Below, one piece after another: positions 12,441 through 19,847 of a stretch of 19,847 bases of DNA; within the stretch, counting starts at the first letter, position 1, and each line of letters opens with the position of its first letter. Position numbers and translations under genes: made by a program. A model generated the notes under the pieces. It made no database searches and was not told the origin of the DNA. It saw only the letters and a list, made by a program, of their open reading frames with translations. This stretch comes from JANNHP01 sp031404455 (GTDB lineage Bacteria; Planctomycetota; JAJSAM01; JAJVHW01), in assembly GCA_031404455.1 (NCBI GenBank), contig JANNHP010000391.1, positions 1-19,847 of the forward strand. The letters run 5' to 3'.

Positions 12441-13934
12441 TTGCGGAAAGTTCTCGCCGCCTTTGTCCTGGCGCTCGCCGCTGCGGCGGCCTGGGCGGCG
12501 CCGTCGAAGTCGCCGGCCTTCCTGAAGGTCACGAAGTTCAAGCCGCGGCACGGCCGGACGTTCGTGTCGCTCGACGCGCGGCTCGAAGTGAGGTTCTCGC
12601 GACCGCTCGACCCGGCCACCGTCACGGCGCAGACCGTGCAGTTGAAGAAGCTGTCGGGTGAATCGGTCGCGGTCACCTACGAGGAGACCCGCGGCGGACG
12701 CGCGCTCCTCGTCACGCCCGACGATCCCCTGCTGTCCGGCACGGACTACCAGATCATCGTCAGGACCGGGCTCCGCTCGACGGACGGCGCCACGCTGCGC
12801 TCCGACCGCCACGCCAACTTCTTCACCGAGGCGCGCGTCTCGCCCTTCGCGATCCTGCGCCCCGACCAGTTCGAGGGGCTCGACACGTTCATGTCCGAGG
12901 GCCGCGCGGCCCACAGCGCGTCGCTCCTGCCCGACGGCCGCGTGCTCCTCGCGGGCGGACTCTTCGACTACACGGTCTTCGCAACGAGCGGCGACCTCTA
13001 CGACCCGGTCGCGAACCGGTTCCGCGCCTCCGGCGGCCGGATCAACACGCAGCGCGCCTACCACCCTGCGGCGCGGCTCGGCACCGGCATGATGCTGATC
13101 GGCGGCACCGGCGCGCAGGGCGCGCTCTCCTCGACCGAGGTCTACCAACCGTCGTCGATGGAGTTCTTCGTCGGACCGGCACTCACCGAGCAGCGCGACT
13201 TCGTCGCCGCCGTGACCTTGAAGGACGGACGGGTGCTCGTCACGGGCGGACTCCGGTACATCCCGCAGGGCGCGGTCTACAGCGACACGGCGGAGATCTA
13301 CGACCCCGCGAGCGGCGGATTCCGCTTCACGCTGGGCGCTCCGATCCGCCGCCGCGCGGGCCACTCGCTCACCGTCCTTCCGGACGGCCGCGTGCTCATC
13401 GTCGGCGGGCAGTCGGGCGGGACGTCGTCGCCGGTCACGGCCGAGTTCTTCGACCCCGCGACCGAGACGTTCACTGCGATCGTGTCGCCGCCGGGCAACC
13501 ACCGTCAGCTCCACGCGGCCACGCTGCTCGACTCCACCACCGGCCGGGTCCTCTTCATCGACGGCGGCTCGGCGATCCTCGAGATGTTCGACCCCGCGAC
13601 CGGGTCGTTCTTCCCCGCCGGCGGCGCGAGCTCCGTGAACCGGACGGGCGCCACGGCGTCGCTGCTCCCCGACGGGCGGGTGCTCATCGCGGGCGGATTG
13701 CAGGACGCGGGCTCGAGCAGCGGCATCGCGCTCGACGGCTTCGACATCTGGGTGAACTCCGGCGGCGACCACGGGAGCGTACTGCGCCCGAGCGTCGTCT
13801 TCCCCGAGCCGCGCTACGGCCACACGGCGACGACGGTCCGCGACGGACGCGTCCTCTTCGCCGGCGGTTTCGGCCAGTTGACTCCGGACAGCTACGACAC
13901 CGGCATCGTCTTCACGCCCGACCCGCCGAAGTAG
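12441..13934 (+). CDS. Secreted seven-repeat Kelch beta-propeller protein with N-terminal Ig-like domain
   Basis: This 497-residue protein has a signal peptide at about 1-20 (M-R-K, hydrophobic core, A-W-A-A). Residues 30-130 resemble a bacterial Ig-like (Big_5/SbsA-like) domain, with R-F-S-R-P-L-D-P-A-T and a later L-S-G-T-D-Y. Seven Kelch-type repeats follow at about 154-173, 207-222, 252-270, 305-323, 355-376, 401-419 and 458-476, with a consensus like H-S-A-S-L-L-P-D-G-R-V-L-L-A-G-G. Seven repeats suit one closed propeller, as in galactose-oxidase-like folds; no oxidase copper site is recognised and the protein appears to lack cysteine. It probably acts outside the cytoplasm in binding. 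TTG 12441 is required to include the complete signal peptide and has no Shine-Dalgarno. Confidence 0.85.
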   Translation: MRKVLAAFVLALAAAAAWAAPSKSPAFLKVTKFKPRHGRTFVSLDARLEVRFSRPLDPATVTAQTVQLKKLSGESVAVTYEETRGGRALLVTPDDPLLSGTDYQIIVRTGLRSTDGATLRSDRHANFFTEARVSPFAILRPDQFEGLDTFMSEGRAAHSASLLPDGRVLLAGGLFDYTVFATSGDLYDPVANRFRASGGRINTQRAYHPAARLGTGMMLIGGTGAQGALSSTEVYQPSSMEFFVGPALTEQRDFVAAVTLKDGRVLVTGGLRYIPQGAVYSDTAEIYDPASGGFRFTLGAPIRRRAGHSLTVLPDGRVLIVGGQSGGTSSPVTAEFFDPATETFTAIVSPPGNHRQLHAATLLDSTTGRVLFIDGGSAILEMFDPATGSFFPAGGASSVNRTGATASLLPDGRVLIAGGLQDAGSSSGIALDGFDIWVNSGGDHGSVLRPSVVFPEPRYGHTATTVRDGRVLFAGGFGQLTPDSYDTGIVFTPDPPK

Positions 13935-14006
13935 CCGGTCCCGCGCCGTCCGGGAAGTCGACGGAAGAATCTCGCGCGGCCCGCGGCACCGGGAGACGCT
14001 GGCCGC

Positions 14007-15188
14007 ATGGCCGCGCCGCTCCGCGTGCTGGCGATGAACAGCCTCGCTCCACCGTACGGCGGCGCCGAGTCGCACTTCGCGGACCTCGTGGACCTCCTGC
14101 GCGAGCACGGGGCCGAGGTGGTCGTGCACCACCCGCCGGCGACCTCGGGCGTCGCGGCACTGCGCGACCGCGTGCTCAATCCCGGAGTGCGCCGGTTCAC
14201 CGCCTCGCAGATCCGCGACTTCCGCCCCGACGTCGTCCACGTGCACAACTTCTTGAGGCGGCTCTCCGTCGCGCCGTTCCTCGCGGCGCGCGGGACGGGC
14301 GTCGCCACGATGCTCACGGTGCACGACTTCCAGCTCTTCTGCCCTCGCACGTGGGCGATCCGCGCCGACGGCTCCGCGTGCCGCGAACCGAAGCTCCTGC
14401 TCTGCGCGTTCGGCGCCTGCCGCGGCGGACTCGAAGGCATCTCCGGGCGCGCGGTCTATGCGATGAACACCGCGCGGCAGCGCTGGGCCGCGTCGGTCGT
14501 CGGGCGTCACGCCACGCGGATCGTGGCGCCCTGCCGGTCGCTAGCGGACCGGCTCACCGCGTCGCTCGGCCGCGACGTCGGCGTCCTCCCGCTCGTGCCG
14601 TCGCCCGCGCCGTCCTTGCCGTTCGAGCCGCCGCGGTCGAAGGATCTCCTCTACGTGGGCCGGATCGCCCCCGAGAAGGGACTCGTCGAGTTCCTCGCCG
14701 CACTCGATCCGTCGGTCCGGCTGACTGTCGCCGGAGACGGCCCGACGCTCGAGCGCGCGAAGTCCGCCGCGGCTGCGCGCGGTCTTTCGGGCGTGACGTT
14801 CCTCGGCCGCGTGCCGCGGGAGCGCGTGCGCTCGCTGATGCGCGAGCACGGCGCCCTCGTGGTGCCGAGCCTCGTGCTCGAGACGGGTCCGCTCGTCGCG
14901 ATGGAGGCCTTCGCCGAGGGCCGCCCGGTGATCGGATCGAACCGTGGCGGCACGGCCGACCTCGTCACGGACGGCGATACCGGCATCCTCTTCGACGTCC
15001 TCGACCCCGCGTCGATCGCGTCGGCGATCGCTCGGTTCGCCGCGCTCGCGCCGGACGAGCACGAGTCGATGTCGCGTCGCGCGCGGGCGCGGGCCGAATT
15101 GACGTCGGACCGCCGCGCGGCGTTCGCGCTGATCGAGTCCGAGTACCGCGCCGCCGCGGACGCCGCGCGTTCCGGGGTCCGCGCTTGA
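14007..15188 (+). CDS. GT4-family glycosyltransferase (GT-B fold)
   Basis: This 393-residue enzyme probably transfers a sugar from a nucleotide donor to a growing surface glycan. The N-terminal half shows the usual P-P-Y-G-G-A-E loop (15-21) and V-V-H-V-H-N (76-81). The donor half starts at L-L-Y-V-G-R-I-A-P-E-K-G (214-225) and contains the retaining-enzyme E-x7-E pair, E292 and E300. Four cysteines at 112, 125, 133 and 138 form a small cluster after V-H-D-F-Q-L-F; such clusters recur in polysaccharide GT4 enzymes, and metal binding is only a guess. ATG 14007 has GGGAG about 11 bases upstream. It opens the glycan cluster, and its TGA overlaps the next gene's TTG start (TTGA). Sugar specificity cannot be told. 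Confidence 0.9.
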   Translation: MAAPLRVLAMNSLAPPYGGAESHFADLVDLLREHGAEVVVHHPPATSGVAALRDRVLNPGVRRFTASQIRDFRPDVVHVHNFLRRLSVAPFLAARGTGVATMLTVHDFQLFCPRTWAIRADGSACREPKLLLCAFGACRGGLEGISGRAVYAMNTARQRWAASVVGRHATRIVAPCRSLADRLTASLGRDVGVLPLVPSPAPSLPFEPPRSKDLLYVGRIAPEKGLVEFLAALDPSVRLTVAGDGPTLERAKSAAAARGLSGVTFLGRVPRERVRSLMREHGALVVPSLVLETGPLVAMEAFAEGRPVIGSNRGGTADLVTDGDTGILFDVLDPASIASAIARFAALAPDEHESMSRRARARAELTSDRRAAFALIESEYRAAADAARSGVRA

Positions 15189-16126
15189 GCGCCGCCGCAG
15201 AGCGACGACTTGCCGTGGTCGTCCTCACCTGGAACGGCCGGGACGACACGCTCGCGTGCCTCGATTCGCTCCGCGGCGCCATCGGTCCCGCCGACGCGGT
15301 CTTCGTCTGCGACAACGGCTCCTCGGACGGCACCGAGGCGGCGGTGCGCGAGCGCCACCCGTGGGTCCGGTACGTGCAGAACGGCGCGAACCTCGGTTTC
15401 GCGGGCGGCAACAACGCGGGATTCCGGCTCGCGCTCGACGAGGGCTACGGCTACGTCCTGCTCCTCAACCACGACACGGTCGTCCCGCCCGGCGCGATCG
15501 GGACGCTGGTCGCGTACGCCGAAGCGCATCCCGAGGCCGGAGTCGTGCAACCTGCGCTCGTCTCGCACGCGGATCCGTCGCGGATCGACACGTTGGAACT
15601 CGTGCCGCTGCGCTCGTTCGGCGCCCGGTGCGCCGGGATGGGACGTCCGGTCGCGGAGATCCCCTTGGAGCCGCGCGAGGTGTTCGGGGCGAGCGGCGCC
15701 GCCGCCCTCTTTCGCGCCGACGCGCTTCGGCGGGCAGGCCCTCTCGACGAGGCGTTCTTCGTGATGGCGGAGGACCTCGATCTCGCGTTCCGGGTGCGCA
15801 TCGCGGGCTTCACGGCGCACCTCGTCCCGTCGGTCCGCATCCTGCACAAGCGCGGGATTTCCGGACGCCCGTCCGATCCGCGCGTCGCCCGGCTGCGCAA
15901 GCTCTGGCTCCAGCGCAACACCGTCGCCGTGGCGCTCAGGTACTGGCCTGCGCGCTGGCTCGTCCTCTTCTCCCTGCTCCTCGCCTGGCGCGCCGCGCAG
16001 GCGCTCGCGATCTCTCGCGGCTTCCCCGAGCACCCGTGCGGACCGCTCTGGCGTTCGAGTCGGACGCTCCGGCGGAGCGCGCGCGCGTCGCTCGCCGCGC
16101 GGGGCGCGGACCGGTGGTTCCGGTAG
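15185..16126 (+). CDS. GT2-family glycosyltransferase (rhamnosyltransferase-like)
   Basis: This 313-residue GT-A enzyme has the usual order of motifs: V-V-V-L-T-W-N-G-R (11-19), C-D-N-G-S-S-D-G-T (42-50), N-L-G-F-A-G-G-N-N (69-77), the metal/nucleotide site L-L-N-H-D-T (93-98), and the acceptor/base region M-A-E-D-L-D (194-199). A hydrophobic segment at about 252-276 may tether it to the membrane. The start is TTG 15185 inside the TTGA that ends the GT4 gene; the protein begins S-A-A-A-E-R-R, just before the first core strand. The open frame extends further upstream but only antisense-like arginine-rich sequence lies there. The 4-base overlap points to coupled translation. The length and N-N-A-G-F context resemble rhamnosyl- or WcaA-type transferases; the sugar is not predictable. 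Confidence 0.88.
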   Translation: MSAAAERRLAVVVLTWNGRDDTLACLDSLRGAIGPADAVFVCDNGSSDGTEAAVRERHPWVRYVQNGANLGFAGGNNAGFRLALDEGYGYVLLLNHDTVVPPGAIGTLVAYAEAHPEAGVVQPALVSHADPSRIDTLELVPLRSFGARCAGMGRPVAEIPLEPREVFGASGAAALFRADALRRAGPLDEAFFVMAEDLDLAFRVRIAGFTAHLVPSVRILHKRGISGRPSDPRVARLRKLWLQRNTVAVALRYWPARWLVLFSLLLAWRAAQALAISRGFPEHPCGPLWRSSRTLRRSARASLAARGADRWFR

Positions 16127-16173
16127 CTCGTCCCGAGCCCACGCCGCCTCGCGGAGTCCCTTGGGAATGCCGA

Positions 16174-16179
16174 TACAGT
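16174..16179 (+). promoter_or_regulatory. -10-like hexamer TACAGT before the glycan methyltransferase gene
   Basis: The 73-bp stretch 16127-16199 is lower in GC than its surroundings and contains TACAGT, 20 bases before ATG 16200. There is no good -35. Codons such as ATA and TTA in the frame upstream of 16200 suggest this stretch is noncoding. Confidence 0.3.
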
Positions 16180-16199
16180 GGTTACGTGCGTGGCACTCG

Positions 16200-17009
16200 A
16201 TGAACCCGTCCACCGATTCGTCCGGCATCTCGACCGTGAGCGACCGTAGAGCGTCCACTCCGGGTTCCGAGCCCGCGGCCTCGAAGCCGACGGGCGCGGC
16301 ACCGCTGCGTGAGATCCCGCCGCCCTCCGCCCCGGGACGTCCTGGGTTCGTCGCTCGCGCCGCGCGCGACGTGTCGCGGCGCCTTCCGCGCGCGCTTGCC
16401 GCCGCCCGTGCCGCCTGGTGGCGCGCGCGCGCCCGCGGCCGGATCCGGTCGGCTGCACAGCCGCTCCGGATCTGCCTCGGGTCGGGTGCCGCGCCCCTCG
16501 CGGGATGGGTCAACGTGGACATGGACGCCGCGGCGCCGGTCCGCCTCGACCTGCGCTTCCCGCTGCCCATCGACGACGCGTCGGCGTCCGTCATCTACTC
16601 GGAGCACGTGATCGAGCACCTCTGCCTCGACGACGGCCTCGCCCTCCTGCGCGAGTGCCGCCGCGTGCTGCGCGACGACGGCGTCCTGCGCATCGCCACG
16701 CCCGACCTCGAGGCCGTGGTGCGCTCGTACCTCGGCGACTGGCGCGGGCAGGACTGGGTGAACTGGAAGGGTCACGAGTGGATCGACACGCGGGCGCGCA
16801 TGCTCAACGTGTCGTTCCGCGAGTGGGGGCATCTGCACCTCTACGACCACGCGGAACTGACCGTGCGCCTCGCGGCGGCTGGTTTCGCCGAGATGCGCCG
16901 CTGCGCGATCGGCGAGAGCCCGACGCCCGGGCTCGCGGGTCTCGAGACGCGCGCCGACAGCCTGCTCATCGTCGAGGCGTGGGGCGCAGCGCACAGGAGG
17001 CGACCTTGA
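16200..17009 (+). CDS. SAM-dependent methyltransferase of the polysaccharide cluster
   Basis: From ATG 16200 the protein has 269 residues. The first ~85 are Ser/Pro/Ala- then Arg-rich and unrecognised. The Methyltransf_11-type domain follows: L-G-S-G-A-A-P-L-A-G-W-V-N-V-D at about 93-107 binds SAM, and S-E-H-V-I-E-H-L at about 134-141 is the signature found in methyltransferases of glycan and O-antigen clusters. It likely methylates a sugar or a glycan end. Start choice is uncertain: TTG 16161 and ATG 16167 are in frame with a GGAG at 16153-16156, but their extra codons are atypical (ATA, TTA, CGT). The gene ends in TTGA overlapping the aminotransferase start, whose strong AGGAGG lies within this gene, so the two are translated together. 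Confidence 0.82.
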   Translation: MNPSTDSSGISTVSDRRASTPGSEPAASKPTGAAPLREIPPPSAPGRPGFVARAARDVSRRLPRALAAARAAWWRARARGRIRSAAQPLRICLGSGAAPLAGWVNVDMDAAAPVRLDLRFPLPIDDASASVIYSEHVIEHLCLDDGLALLRECRRVLRDDGVLRIATPDLEAVVRSYLGDWRGQDWVNWKGHEWIDTRARMLNVSFREWGHLHLYDHAELTVRLAAAGFAEMRRCAIGESPTPGLAGLETRADSLLIVEAWGAAHRRRP

Positions 17010-18100
17010 TCCCGATCACCCGTCCCGAGCTGCCGCCGCTCGAGGAGTACGTGAAGCTGCTCGAGCGCGTGTTCGAGACGCGGATGCTCTCGAACTTCGG
17101 CCACTACGCCGAGCGTCTCGAGCACATGGCCGGCGAGTACCTCGGCGTCGGCACGCGCGTCGTGGTCAGCGGCGACGTCGGGCTCACGTGCGCGATCGCG
17201 GCCTTGCAGGTGCCGCACGGCTCGAACGTGCTCGTGCCCGCGTTCACGTTCAATTCCACGATCAATGCCGTCCTCTGGAACGGACTCGTGCCCGTGTTCG
17301 TCGACATCGACGCCGACACGCTCAACATGGACCCCGCCGCGGCCGCCCGCGTCGCGGAGCGCACGAAGCCGAAGCTCGTCATCGCGACGCACTGCTTCGG
17401 CAACCCGGCCGACGCGCAGGGTCTCGCGCGGGTCGCGGCGGCGAACGCTGCACCGCTCCTCTTCGACGCGGCGCACGGATACGGGAGCATCCGCGCGGGC
17501 GTCCACGTCGGCGGCCTCGGCGACGTCGAGGTGTTCAGCCTCTCGGGCACGAAGCCCGTCACGTGCGCGGAGGGCGGGCTCGTCACGTCGCGCGACGCGG
17601 AGTACCTCGAACGGCTGACCTACACGCGCGCCTACGGCTTCCAGACGGACTACAACAGCCGTTACATCGGACTGAACGGGAAGATGTCGGAACTCCACGC
17701 GGCGCTCGGCGTGCTGACGCTCGCCCGCATCGAGGAGGTCCTCGTCCGCCGCGCGGCGCTCGTCGATCGGTACAAGCGCAACCTCCAGTCGGTGCCGGGC
17801 CTCCGCTTCCAGTCGGTGCGCGCGCAGGACCGGAGCACGTACAAGGACTTCGCGGTGCTCTTCGCCACGGCGCGGGCGCGCAACAAGGTCGAGTCGGCGC
17901 TCACTGCCGCAGCGGTGCAGACGAAGCGCTACTTCCGTCCCTGCCACGCGATGGACTCGTTCCGGAAGTACGCGACGGAGACGCTTCCCGTCACCGAGAC
18001 GACGTACGAGCGCATCCTCTGCCTGCCCCTCTTCCAGGACCTCAAGCCGGAGGAGATCGACATGATCTCGGAGATCGTGCACAAGGCAGCCGCGGGATAG
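17006..18100 (+). CDS. DegT/DnrJ/EryC1-family sugar aminotransferase
   Basis: This 364-residue PLP enzyme probably transaminates a keto-sugar nucleotide to give an amino sugar for the surface glycan. The PLP pyridine aspartate is D154 in F-D-A-A-H-G-Y-G-S. The Schiff-base lysine is K183 in L-S-G-T-K-P-V-T, followed by the family's conserved E-G-G (189-191). P-A-F-T-F-N-S-T (78-85) and V-F-V-D-I-D (97-102) are other family marks, and N-S-R-Y-I-G-L-N-G-K-M-S-E appears in the C-terminal half. The start is TTG 17006, with AGGAGG 5 bases upstream and a 4-base overlap with the methyltransferase stop. The flippase fusion begins 5 bases after the stop. The actual amino sugar cannot be predicted. Confidence 0.92.
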   Translation: MIPITRPELPPLEEYVKLLERVFETRMLSNFGHYAERLEHMAGEYLGVGTRVVVSGDVGLTCAIAALQVPHGSNVLVPAFTFNSTINAVLWNGLVPVFVDIDADTLNMDPAAAARVAERTKPKLVIATHCFGNPADAQGLARVAAANAAPLLFDAAHGYGSIRAGVHVGGLGDVEVFSLSGTKPVTCAEGGLVTSRDAEYLERLTYTRAYGFQTDYNSRYIGLNGKMSELHAALGVLTLARIEEVLVRRAALVDRYKRNLQSVPGLRFQSVRAQDRSTYKDFAVLFATARARNKVESALTAAAVQTKRYFRPCHAMDSFRKYATETLPVTETTYERILCLPLFQDLKPEEIDMISEIVHKAAAG

Positions 18101-18105
18101 CCCGG

Positions 18106-19847
18106 ATGGAATCTCCGCGCCGGACGCTCGCGCCGATGGCGGCGTGGAACGCTGCCGGTTGGATCGCGGCGGGCCTCTATGCGTTCGTCACGTCGCGCCT
18201 CGTGTTCCAGGCGACCGGCGACGCGGGATACGGCGTGTGGGCGACCGTCGGCGCGATGCGCGGGTTCGTGCTCTTCCTCGACGGCGGACTCGGCGCAAGC
18301 GTCACGCGCGACTCGGCGCTCACGGACGGCCGTCAGGCGTCCGACGGACGTATCCGCGCGGCGTGGCGGATCTACGGGCTCCTGGCGGTTCTCGCCCTCG
18401 CGCTGACGGCGCTCGCCGCTGGACTGCCCGAGGCGCTGCTGGGACTCTCGGGCGAGCGGGCGGAGATGGCGCGCGGCGTCACGCTCGTGCTCGGCGCCGA
18501 CGCGGCGCTGGCACTCGCGGGCAGTCCGCTGCTGTCGATCCTCCGCGGCAGGCAGCGTTTCGGGTCGCTCGCCGCGATCAACTTCGCGCAGTCGGCGGTC
18601 GGGATCGCGCTGCTCGTCGTCCTCCTCCCCGGGTGGGGCGTGCTCGGCGCGGCGATCGCCGTCGGCGCGGCGCGCGCCGTGGCGCTCCTCGGAGCGTGGA
18701 TTGCGATGCGGCCCGCGGGTCTCCTTCCGAGCGGCCCGGACCGCGGACGTCTCGCCGACGCCGCGCGGTTCGCGGCGCCGCTCTGGATGATCTCGTTCGG
18801 CACGCTGCTCGGCATGGGTGTCGACACGCTCGTCGTCGGCGGCTTCTACGGCGCCGACACCGCGAGCCGCTACGCGCAGGGCACGCTCATCCCGGCGACC
18901 GCGACCGGCGTCCTCTACTCGATCACGGGGGTCGCCTTCCCGCGCATGGTCGCCGCGTCGCCGGGCGAGCCGCGGCGCTGGATCGGCGCACAGTTCTTCC
19001 TCGTGACGTTCCTCTCGGCGATCGGTTTCGGCTTCATCGCGATGCACGAGGACGCGCTGCTCACCGTGTGGCTCGGGCGCGCCGCGCCGCTCGCGGTGAC
19101 CGTGGGCATGATCTCCTGCCTGAGCTGGATGCTCAACGCGCCCGCGAACGTCCTCGCGAACCTCGCGATCGCGCGCGGCGTGCACGGCGTGCTCGGCCCG
19201 ATCGTCCTCGTCGAGGCGATCGCGAACATCGGACTCACGCTCTGGCTCGCGTCGTCGTGGTCGCCGACGGGGCCGGCGATCGCGACCCTCGCCACGATCT
19301 TCGTCTCGAACATCATCGTCGTGCCGCTCGTGCTGCGCCCGCGGCTCGAGATGCGATTGGCCGAGATCGTGCGGCCGTGCGCCCTCGGCTGGGGGCTCGG
19401 GATCGCGGGCGCGGCCCTCGTAGGGCTCCTCACGTACCCGCTCCGCGACCATCCCGTCGCGACGATCGTCGTCGGCACCTCCGCCACGCTGCTCATCGCG
19501 GGCGTCGTCCTCGAGACGTCGGTGCGCCGCGAATCGAAGTTCGCGAAGTGGGCGCGGATCGCGTGGCGCGGCGGGTGGTTCGTCCGGCGGGACCAGCAGG
19601 CGGAGATCCGGCGCGAACGCGAGCGTCTCGAACGTCTGCGGCGCGAGAGTCCGATCATCTGGGTGAAGGCGATGCCGCCGCTCGTCAGCGTGCGGATCGC
19701 CACCTACAACCGCGGACGCCTCGTCGCGGACCGCGCGATCGCGTCGGCGCTCGCGCAGACCCACGAGAACCTCGAAGTCGTCGTCGTCGGCGACAGGTGC
19801 GACGACGCGACGGCCGAGGCGGTGCTCTCCGTGAAGGACCCGCGCGT
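18106..19847 (+). CDS. Polysaccharide flippase (MOP/Wzx-like) fused to a GT2 glycosyltransferase domain, 3' end missing
   Basis: The frame is open from ATG 18106 to the window end (580 complete codons, no stop). Residues 1 to about 470 are a polytopic membrane protein with roughly a dozen hydrophobic segments and a Wzx/MATE-like layout, including F-L-D-G-G-L-G at 57-63. This part would flip lipid-linked glycan units across the membrane. A charged linker follows (about 475-518, many E/R residues, coiled-coil-like). From 526 a GT2 domain begins: L-V-S-V-R-I-A-T-Y-N-R-G (526-537), then V-V-V-V-G-D-R-C-D-D-A-T (558-569). High third-position GC continues through the linker in the same frame, so this is a real fusion in this sequence, not a read-through across noncoding DNA. 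It is the last gene of the cluster and lies 5 bases after the aminotransferase. Confidence 0.8.
   Translation, partial: MESPRRTLAPMAAWNAAGWIAAGLYAFVTSRLVFQATGDAGYGVWATVGAMRGFVLFLDGGLGASVTRDSALTDGRQASDGRIRAAWRIYGLLAVLALALTALAAGLPEALLGLSGERAEMARGVTLVLGADAALALAGSPLLSILRGRQRFGSLAAINFAQSAVGIALLVVLLPGWGVLGAAIAVGAARAVALLGAWIAMRPAGLLPSGPDRGRLADAARFAAPLWMISFGTLLGMGVDTLVVGGFYGADTASRYAQGTLIPATATGVLYSITGVAFPRMVAASPGEPRRWIGAQFFLVTFLSAIGFGFIAMHEDALLTVWLGRAAPLAVTVGMISCLSWMLNAPANVLANLAIARGVHGVLGPIVLVEAIANIGLTLWLASSWSPTGPAIATLATIFVSNIIVVPLVLRPRLEMRLAEIVRPCALGWGLGIAGAALVGLLTYPLRDHPVATIVVGTSATLLIAGVVLETSVRRESKFAKWARIAWRGGWFVRRDQQAEIRRERERLERLRRESPIIWVKAMPPLVSVRIATYNRGRLVADRAIASALAQTHENLEVVVVGDRCDDATAEAVLSVKDPR

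Noticed and set aside
12890..13880. Repeated DNA of the type GACGGxCGxGTGCTC
   Set aside because: These are the coding sequence of the Kelch protein repeats, not a separate DNA repeat, CRISPR array or mobile element.
12426..14510. A 694-codon minus-strand open frame opposite the Kelch protein and GT4 genes
   Set aside because: The composition is antisense-like and there are no domains. Both plus-strand genes have clear family motifs.
14651..16594. A 647-codon minus-strand open frame opposite the GT4, GT2 and methyltransferase genes, with a fairly natural-looking peptide near 16150-16260
   Set aside because: The stretch near 16150-16260 looks less biased only because it lies mostly in the intergenic, lower-GC segment. 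No family is recognised and the rest is antisense to motif-bearing genes.
17929..19764. A 611-codon open frame on the minus strand opposite the flippase fusion and the end of the aminotransferase gene
   Set aside because: The peptide is almost entirely Arg/Asp/Glu/Ala low-complexity, as expected opposite a GC-rich gene. The plus strand encodes recognisable motifs and membrane segments.

Overview
This is a very G+C-rich window (about 70% by eye). Its real genes have strong G/C bias at third codon positions, which also produces many long spurious reading frames on the opposite strand. It looks like an ordinary chromosomal segment of a high-GC, probably Gram-negative-type environmental bacterium: there are signal peptides, bacterial ceramide-synthesis genes and a lipid-linked polysaccharide locus. 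I cannot assign a phylum from the sequence alone. Fifteen full or nearly full genes and two edge-truncated genes are packed with short gaps. I found no rRNA, tRNA, CRISPR array, transposase or phage gene.

Left part, positions 1-8219, mostly minus strand. Reading right to left (the direction of transcription) come a serine palmitoyltransferase-like enzyme, a GNAT-fold acyltransferase resembling bacterial ceramide synthase, a methyltransferase with a long lysine/proline/alanine-rich tail, and a PAP2-family membrane phosphotransferase. Next is a 233-bp transposase-less inverted-repeat element, then cystathionine beta-synthase and a cystathionine gamma-lyase-type enzyme (reverse transsulfuration). 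The start of an unknown membrane protein runs off the left edge. A small plus-strand membrane-protein gene sits between the two transsulfuration genes and probably carries a one-base frameshift.

Middle part, 8416-13934, plus strand. A short-chain epimerase/dehydratase stands head to head with the serine palmitoyltransferase gene and would complete a ceramide pathway (condensation, N-acylation, ketone reduction). It is followed by a secreted TPR protein, a HAMP-type membrane protein without an output domain, malate dehydrogenase, and a secreted seven-repeat Kelch protein with an Ig-like domain.

Right part, 14007-19847, plus strand. This is a surface-polysaccharide cluster: a GT4 glycosyltransferase, a GT2 glycosyltransferase, a SAM methyltransferase and a DegT-type sugar aminotransferase, then a large open-ended gene in which a polysaccharide flippase is fused in frame to a GT2 domain. 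Several junctions overlap by 4 bases (TTGA), indicating translational coupling.

The points most worth checking are the compact ceramide locus with a possible head-group enzyme nearby, the structured inverted-repeat element ending a few bases from the cystathionine beta-synthase start codon, the flippase-glycosyltransferase fusion, the histone-H1-like tail on the methyltransferase, and a recurring TANNNT hexamer 6-10 bases before start codons that lack a Shine-Dalgarno sequence.
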